Assembly (NCBI GenBank): GCA_035602605.1
Contig: DATNLZ010000009.1
Coordinates: forward strand, 1-10,806
Length of the DNA: 10,806 nt
DNA from: DASQHY01 sp035602605
Lineage (GTDB): Bacteria; Acidobacteriota; Terriglobia; Acidiferrales; UBA7541
Direction: 5' to 3'
Shown: piece after piece, positions 5,983 to 10,806 of the stretch
Position numbering within the stretch: position 1 is the stretch's first letter
Layout of the letters: each line of letters opens with the position of its first letter
Translations under genes and position numbers: made by a program
Notes under the pieces: generated by a model
The model's database searches: none
Seen by the model: the letters and a program-made list of their open reading frames with translations, nothing else
Told to the model about the DNA's origin: nothing

Positions 5983-7344
5983 TTGGACGCAGCGTACTTC
6001 ATTCATCGACTACACTTCGCCTTTCTAATCACCTTCCACTATCTTTTTCCTCAACTCACAATGGGTCTCGCGCCGCTCATTGTGGTACTGAAAACGATCG
6101 CTTTGCGCAAGAACGACGAGCATTATCATTGTGCTGCGCGTTTTTGGATGAAGATCTTCGGAATCAACTTTGTGTTAGGCGTCGTAACCGGCATTCCCAT
6201 GGAGTTCCAGTTCGGCACCAATTGGGCGCGCTTCTCCCAAGCTACCGGAGGCGTGATCGGGCAAGCACTGGTGATGGAGGGAGTATTTTCCTTTTTTCTC
6301 GAATCGGCATTTCTGGGACTGTTTCTGTTTGGCGAAAAGAAACTCTCACGATGGGGCCACTGGTGGGCTGGATTCCTCGTCTTTTTAGGATCCTGGTTGT
6401 CGGGGTTTTTCATCATCGTGACCGATGCGTGGATGCAACATCCCGTCGCGTATTTACGCACTGCTGACGGATCCTTTCAGGTAAGCAGCTTTTGGGGACT
6501 GCTGCTGAATCCGTGGGCCTTATTACAATACGCTCACAATATGAGCGGTGCCGTTATTACCGCGTCCTTCGTAATGGCTGCGGTAGGAGCATTTTACCTT
6601 CTCAATCATCGTCATATGGAGTACGGGCGCATCTTCCTGCGCGTGGGGGTAGTTGCCGGGTTCATCTTTTCGGCGCTCCAAGTATTTCCCACTGGAGATC
6701 TGCATGGCCGATATATGGCCAAACATCAGCCGGCGACAACGGCAGCGATGGAAGGCTTATTCCGCACCGAACACGGAGCACCAATTGTCTTTATTGGTCA
6801 ACCCGATGTCGAGCACCAGCGTATTGATAATCCACTGGTTGTGAACAAGGCTCTGAGTTTTCTTGCGTATGGCACAACCGAGGCTGAAGTGAAGGGTCTG
6901 AATGAATTCCCGCGCGAGGACTGGCCAAGCAATATCGCCTTGCTCTATTTCAGCTATCACATCATGGTGGGACTTGGAACCATCTTCATTGCGGTGATGA
7001 CGCTTGCTATCGTTTTCCTTTGGCGAAGCAAGTTGTTTGCAACACGGTGGCTTCTTTGGATCATTATGCTTTGCCTGCCGTTTCCTTACATCGCCAATAC
7101 CGCTGGATGGATGACGGCCGAGGTCGGCCGCCAGCCCTGGCTGGTCTACGGGTTGATGCGAACGACCGTCGGATATTCGAACAATGTCTCAGCCGGCAAT
7201 GGTCTGTTCACGCTTCTCGGATTCATGGGCTTGTACACCGTGCTTGCCGTCTTTTTCCTATTCCTGGTACAACGCGAAATTGAACATGGGCCAGGGTTGC
7301 AACCCACGTCGGAAGCTGTGCCACTAACGGTCGCGGGAGACTAA
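5983..7344 (+). CDS. cydA: Cytochrome bd-type quinol oxidase subunit I (CydA)
   Basis: This 453-residue heme-bearing subunit of a bd-type terminal oxidase oxidises quinol and reduces O2 to water at the cytoplasmic membrane. The N-terminus MDAAYFIHRLHFAFLITFHY puts His19 at the same position as the E. coli heme ligand. Glu99 and Glu107 (MEGVFSFFLES) also keep E. coli numbering. His185 (YAHNMSG) corresponds to E. coli His186, and Met377 (GWMTAEVGRQPW) to Met393, the axial ligands of heme b558. About nine hydrophobic segments are spread over the chain. The Q-loop is the short type (total 453 versus 522 in E. coli), running from HGRYMAKHQPATTAAMEGLF to about residue 315. Glu257 is kept, but Thr occupies the position of E. 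coli Lys252. Translation starts at a TTG with strong GGAGG. cydB follows after 1 nt, implying coupling. No FNR- or ArcA-like site was recognised upstream. Confidence 0.96.
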   Translation: MDAAYFIHRLHFAFLITFHYLFPQLTMGLAPLIVVLKTIALRKNDEHYHCAARFWMKIFGINFVLGVVTGIPMEFQFGTNWARFSQATGGVIGQALVMEGVFSFFLESAFLGLFLFGEKKLSRWGHWWAGFLVFLGSWLSGFFIIVTDAWMQHPVAYLRTADGSFQVSSFWGLLLNPWALLQYAHNMSGAVITASFVMAAVGAFYLLNHRHMEYGRIFLRVGVVAGFIFSALQVFPTGDLHGRYMAKHQPATTAAMEGLFRTEHGAPIVFIGQPDVEHQRIDNPLVVNKALSFLAYGTTEAEVKGLNEFPREDWPSNIALLYFSYHIMVGLGTIFIAVMTLAIVFLWRSKLFATRWLLWIIMLCLPFPYIANTAGWMTAEVGRQPWLVYGLMRTTVGYSNNVSAGNGLFTLLGFMGLYTVLAVFFLFLVQREIEHGPGLQPTSEAVPLTVAGD

Positions 7345-7345
7345 T

Positions 7346-8389
7346 GTGGAAACGGTCTGGTTTGTTCTCGTTAGCTTCATGCTTGTCGCCTACGTTGTGC
7401 TCGACGGCTTCGATCTAGGCGCCGGCATCATCCATCTGCTGATCGCCCGAAATGACGACGAGCGCCGCATGGTGCTGCGCGCAATTGGCCCCGTTTGGGA
7501 CGGTAATGAGGTTTGGTTGATCGCCAGCGGGGGCACGCTTTTCTTCGCCTTCCCGCTGCTCTATGCCTCAAGCTTCAGTGGCTTTTACTTACCTCTGAAT
7601 ATAGTGCTGTGGCTGCTGGTGCTTCGCGGTGTTGGTATCGAATTTCGAATGCATTTGGACAATCAGGTATGGCGCGATTTCTTCGACGGCCTGTTTTCCA
7701 TCGGTAGCCTGCTGCTGGCGATCTTTTTTGGAGCCGCCCTAGGAAACGTCATTCGCGGAGTCCCGCTTTCGAAGAGTCATTACTTTTTCGAGCCGTTGTG
7801 GACCAACTTCAGACCAGGTGCCAACGCCGGCGTCCTCGACTGGTACACCGTCCTGTCAGGCATCGTGGCGCTGGTTGCGCTCACTATCCACGGCGCGCAT
7901 TACGTGGCCATCAAGACGGAAGGCAACCTCGCAATGCGTTCGCGGAAACTGTCGCAACGATTATGGCCGGCGCTTCTCTTGCTCACACTCATGAGTCTGA
8001 TTGCGACAATTTATGTGCGTCCACAGACGATCGTTAATTATCGTGAGCATCCAGTTGGTTTTCTGGTCCCCGCGCTCGTTATTGGCAGCCTGGGAGTCAT
8101 GTTCCGGGCTCAGCGATCGGCGAATGAAGCACGGGCCTTCTGGAGTTCATGCGTATATCTTACGGCGATGCTCGGAGGCGCGGCTTTCGCACTCTACCCT
8201 GTCTTGTTGCCGTCCAGCACACCTGGAGTCGCGGATATCACAATCTACAACGCCGCAGCAGGTCAACATGCGCTGAAATACGGCCTGATCTGGTGGTCAC
8301 TCGGCATGCTGATCGCTGTCGGATACGTCATTCTCATATATCGCATGTTTCGCGGGAAGGTGAGTCTCGAAAGCGGCAGCCATGGATAG
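7346..8389 (+). CDS. cydB: Cytochrome bd-type quinol oxidase subunit II (CydB)
   Basis: This 347-residue multi-pass membrane subunit pairs with CydA to form the bd oxidase core. Hallmarks are DGFDLGAG at residues 20-27 and GPVWDGNEVWL at 48-58, followed by FFAFPLLYASSFSGFYLPL and LRGVGIEFR, all typical of CydB. Later hydrophobic segments bring the total to about eight or nine. The start is a GTG at 7346, one base after the cydA stop, with GGGAG at 7335-7339 giving 6-nt spacing; an overlapping ATG at 7344 is out of frame. No CydX-like small membrane peptide follows: the short frame after cydB (about 8392-8508) runs through the dispersed repeat and lacks a hydrophobic helix. No cydDC assembly genes are in the window. 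Confidence 0.96.
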   Translation: METVWFVLVSFMLVAYVVLDGFDLGAGIIHLLIARNDDERRMVLRAIGPVWDGNEVWLIASGGTLFFAFPLLYASSFSGFYLPLNIVLWLLVLRGVGIEFRMHLDNQVWRDFFDGLFSIGSLLLAIFFGAALGNVIRGVPLSKSHYFFEPLWTNFRPGANAGVLDWYTVLSGIVALVALTIHGAHYVAIKTEGNLAMRSRKLSQRLWPALLLLTLMSLIATIYVRPQTIVNYREHPVGFLVPALVIGSLGVMFRAQRSANEARAFWSSCVYLTAMLGGAAFALYPVLLPSSTPGVADITIYNAAAGQHALKYGLIWWSLGMLIAVGYVILIYRMFRGKVSLESGSHG

Positions 8390-8426
8390 TGATGTTGCTC
8401 TCACCTTATTCACTTCGGGCTAAGGT

Positions 8427-8486
8427 GGGATACCGCAACAGCGCATCTGGGCTCCCGGTGAAAAGCTGGCTAGACAGAAGTTCGAG
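8427..8486 (+). repeat. Dispersed ~60-bp repeat, copy B (downstream of cydB)
   Basis: Second copy of the unit described at 5874-5932, in the same orientation, starting 37 bp after the cydB stop. It shares GGGATAC, GCAACAGCGCA, CGGTGAAAAGCT and GACAGAAG with copy A. It lacks the hairpin seen at the left of copy A, and its internal pair is less perfect (AAGCTGG / AAGTTCG). It occupies the gap between the convergent cydB and GH127 genes. The rest of that gap (8487-8568) shows no strong stem-plus-T-run terminator. Confidence 0.75.
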
Positions 8487-8568
8487 ATCCAGGCGATCCT
8501 CAAGTTAGTTCTTTATTTATTCAGGTGTGCCTGTGAGATTTGTGTATCCAGCTTTGCTGCCAGGGTAA

Positions 8569-10581
8569 CTACCGTATCTGGGGAAACGCCGTGATGCGCA
8601 GCTTCGCAGAGCCATAAGGTACCATCCTGACTTGCTCCTCAGGCTCATGGCTCTCGACCGGACTTTGCGGTAACGGTCCAGCAGAGCCTTCCACCATTTT
8701 CCATTCCGTAACGCGCCGCGCCTTCATGAGAAGTTCGACCGGAGTTTTATCGGAAGAGAAAGGATATTCGCTCATAGGCTTCTCGATCACTTGGATGAAT
8801 GCTTGGGGACGCCTGGGATCTATTACCAATCCGTAGTTCCATGGAGTCGTAGGCCTAACCTCCCAGTCGGGAGCCCGAGCGTTGTCCAATTTGCTCCAGT
8901 TTTCGCCGATCTTCAAAGAGAAGACCAGTGGGCCTCTCTCAATCGCAACCGAATCCTTGTACCAGCGGGAAACCCGGGGCGGCATCGGGAACTTTATATC
9001 TAACCGATCTCCACTGGTCCAGCGCCGATTCACAATGTAGTACGTCCTGCTGCTTATGTTATCCATCGCCTTTCCGTTTAAGGAAATCGTTGCATCTTTC
9101 GCCCACGCAGGAATTCTAAGTTTAAGAGGGAAATTAACCGGGCGAGCAGGATCGATCGTTAGTCGAACTTCTTCACGGAATGGATAGTAGGTATCTTCGG
9201 TGATGTGAACGTTTGTCCCGCCCGCCTTGGTGTTTACCTCATTGGGACCATAGGCTACCGCGGCCAACCCATCATCAGCGGTCGCCATCCATAAACTTGC
9301 CGCCAGCTTGGGCCAGCCCTGGTGCATGTTGGCAGTACAGCAGCCGAAATTCGGCTCAAGTCCATAAAGGTTCGAATCCGGACCATTCGTGGACCAGCAA
9401 CGCGCTTGACGAGTGCACATAATCTGGTTGGGTTGTTGGTCGTATTGATGCGCCCACATATCACTGCTGAAAGTTCCCGGAAGAGCATTGAATGCCACCT
9501 TTTCTAAGCGATCACCAAATAGAGAATCGCCTAATATGGCCGCAATCTGCTCGTAGGAGAACATGGCCTCCACCACAGCGCACAGTTCAATACCTTGGGA
9601 AGGATCCTTCCCCGCAAAATGTTCATCCGCACTGAACATGCCATTTGGAATCCCATGGTATTCGTCGAGGAGTTTGATTTGCTGATAAATTGCCTGTCGA
9701 TCTTCCGGAGAATCGGAAATTAAGGACCACACGGGCGAGGCCTTTAATGCCATGGCATTGTTCACGCCATGAGTCTGCATTCCTATTTCTGCTTGACCGC
9801 TCCCCGCTTGCTCCTTCAATTTTTCCTTATTTAATTTTTCCGTGAACTGAAAATGATCGAATTGATGCTTCCAGTCGTAACCTTGATTATGCAGAAGGCC
9901 CGCCAAGCGCAGAAGGGCGGGGTCACCTGATCTGTTGTAAAGCCAGATGATGCTTAAAACCTCGTCTTGCCAACGGTATTTACTCCAATCCTGCAGCGGC
10001 CGTTTAGGAAGCTCACGCGCCTGAAAAGCAAAATACCGCTGCATCAAAGGAATGACGCGGGAATCGTGAGTGGCTTCTTCATATTGGGTCAACGCCTTCA
10101 GCAGGATCATTCTCGGCCACCAGTCCTGGTTCTTGAGCGGACCGATGGAACCATCTTCGCCTGGATGGCTCAGAGTCCAATTGACCCACTTCTCAGCCTT
10201 GGCTTTTAACCCAGGGTCGTCGAGCAGATAGGCTAACGGAACTAACCCATCGAGGAAGTACGGTCCGCGCTCCCAAGCCTCGCCGGTTCCGCCCAGCCAG
10301 GCACTATTGGGGCCAACGTCAGACCAAACCTCATCAAGATGTCCGCTCAGGCCATCCGCCTGAATTCGCAGCTGCCGCTTAAGCCAGCCTTTGGGCTGTA
10401 TCGCAGTCAGCGGCAATGGATAGAGGGCTGCCGAAGCGAGGGGTGGACGATTCTTGTGGATCTCGTCGTTGGTAACATTGCTTACATTGCTTGCGGAATC
10501 AAACGATTGTACAGAAAAGCAAGCAGCAAAAAGTATGATCAAAAATGGCAAGGCTTTGACGAACATGCTGGAGGCTTTCAT
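8569..10581 (-). CDS. Secreted GH127-family (DUF1680) beta-L-arabinofuranosidase-like glycosidase
   Basis: The 670-residue product matches the GH127 plan: an (alpha/alpha)6 catalytic barrel (about residues 50-440) followed by beta-sandwich domains ending in VPYGSAKLRITAFP. Characterised GH127 enzymes remove beta-L-arabinofuranosyl groups through a zinc-bound cysteine nucleophile. The expected zinc/thiolate ligands are present: Glu332 and Cys334 (GIELCAVVE) and the pair Cys414-Cys415 (NFGCCTANMHQGWPK), matching E338, C340, C417 and C418 of HypBA1. Glu320 in FSADEHF is a candidate acid/base. The N-terminus MKASSMFVKALPFLIILFAA is a signal peptide; the following Cys gives only an imperfect lipobox. 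ATG 10581 is chosen because the signal peptide starts there; the ribosome-binding site is weak, and ATG 10566 is an alternative. The open frame extends upstream to 10719, but that part overlaps an IS630 transposase end. The exact substrate is uncertain. Confidence 0.88.
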   Translation of the reverse strand: MKASSMFVKALPFLIILFAACFSVQSFDSASNVSNVTNDEIHKNRPPLASAALYPLPLTAIQPKGWLKRQLRIQADGLSGHLDEVWSDVGPNSAWLGGTGEAWERGPYFLDGLVPLAYLLDDPGLKAKAEKWVNWTLSHPGEDGSIGPLKNQDWWPRMILLKALTQYEEATHDSRVIPLMQRYFAFQARELPKRPLQDWSKYRWQDEVLSIIWLYNRSGDPALLRLAGLLHNQGYDWKHQFDHFQFTEKLNKEKLKEQAGSGQAEIGMQTHGVNNAMALKASPVWSLISDSPEDRQAIYQQIKLLDEYHGIPNGMFSADEHFAGKDPSQGIELCAVVEAMFSYEQIAAILGDSLFGDRLEKVAFNALPGTFSSDMWAHQYDQQPNQIMCTRQARCWSTNGPDSNLYGLEPNFGCCTANMHQGWPKLAASLWMATADDGLAAVAYGPNEVNTKAGGTNVHITEDTYYPFREEVRLTIDPARPVNFPLKLRIPAWAKDATISLNGKAMDNISSRTYYIVNRRWTSGDRLDIKFPMPPRVSRWYKDSVAIERGPLVFSLKIGENWSKLDNARAPDWEVRPTTPWNYGLVIDPRRPQAFIQVIEKPMSEYPFSSDKTPVELLMKARRVTEWKMVEGSAGPLPQSPVESHEPEEQVRMVPYGSAKLRITAFPQIR

Positions 10582-10666
10582 GGTGGTTGTTTCGTTGTGC
10601 TCAGGCCTGCCTATCGGAACACCACTTCGATTTTCTTTCTCGTGACCTTGCGGTTTAGACGCATTA

Positions 10667-10806
10667 CTAGTGGCCTGTACCAACTGATTGTGTACTGATA
10701 TGGCGTGCTGGATCAGCATATTTCCACTTCACGGTACGGGGCGATTTGTTGTACTGACGGATGTATCGCAGGAGCTTTCTTTTCAGATCAGAGACGGAAG
10801 TGAATA
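10667..10806 (-). mobile_element. IS630-family transposase, C-terminal end (continues beyond the window)
   Basis: Reading the minus strand from the right edge gives FTSVSDLKRKLLRYIRQYNK, then SPRTVKWKYADPARHI and a short tail to a TAG at 10669-10667. This is the conserved C-terminal region of IS630-family transposases (the FTS-x-x-DLKRKL-x-RYIR pattern). The catalytic residues would lie to the right of the window, so completeness cannot be judged. The stop is 85 bp upstream of the GH127 start codon, so the element's end, or a remnant of it, forms the upstream region of that gene and could supply or disrupt its promoter. Terminal inverted repeats were not identified. Confidence 0.8.

Noticed and set aside
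5874..8486. The repeat pair as target-site duplications of a composite transposon carrying cydAB
   Set aside because: No transposase lies between or next to the copies, and at ~87% identity over 60 bp they are too long and too diverged for target-site duplications.
8392..8508. Short + strand frame after cydB as a possible cydX (third small subunit of bd oxidase)
   Set aside because: It encodes a basic, Ser/Arg-rich peptide with no membrane helix, and most of it is the dispersed repeat, so it does not resemble CydX.
1..10806. A hidden CRISPR array, tRNA, rRNA, toxin-antitoxin or defence cassette
   Set aside because: No regularly spaced repeats, no tRNA- or rRNA-like stretches and no defence-gene motifs were found on either strand; the genes present are explained by known families.

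Overview
The window looks like chromosomal DNA of moderate-to-high GC from a soil-type Gram-negative bacterium, most plausibly an acidobacterium. That is an inference from protein style: an SBBP/beta-propeller secreted protein with the SFEANRGQTD signature, a secreted S9 peptidase, a GH127 glycosidase and a short-Q-loop CydA. No rRNA, tRNA or CRISPR array was seen.

Layout. The left edge (about 2-121, + strand) is an internal scrap of an IS630-family transposase. It stops within a few bases of the 3' end of a minus-strand methyltransferase gene (127-1137). Upstream of that gene, on the same strand, is a Gfo/Idh/MocA oxidoreductase gene (1314-2327). A 222-bp intergenic region with a tandem repeat nested inside an inverted repeat separates it from a decayed SBBP-protein gene on the + strand (2550-3099), which carries a 1-nt frameshift and an apparent large internal deletion. 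Next come a secreted S9-family serine peptidase (3278-5356, +) and a small GlsB/YeaQ-type membrane protein (5482-5742, -). The cytochrome bd oxidase operon cydAB follows (5983-8389, +). A GH127 beta-L-arabinofuranosidase-like enzyme lies on the minus strand (8569-10581). The right edge (10667-10806, -) is the C-terminal end of another IS630-family transposase reading frame.

How the genes work together. Only cydA and cydB form a clear functional unit, the two main subunits of a quinol:O2 oxidoreductase. They are 1 nt apart and bracketed by two directly oriented copies of a ~60-bp dispersed repeat (5874-5932 and 8427-8486, about 87% identical). The oxidoreductase and methyltransferase genes may be co-transcribed, but the 176-bp gap leaves this open. 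The remaining genes look like independent housekeeping or accessory functions: peptide degradation, plant polysaccharide use and envelope stress.

No convincing new multi-gene system was found. The most useful observations are about genome dynamics. IS630 pieces on opposite strands face inward at the two edges, compatible with an inversion through an IS. The GH127 open frame runs back into the transposase, which can mislead start calling. The SBBP gene is visibly decaying, and the paired repeat around cydAB is of unknown nature.
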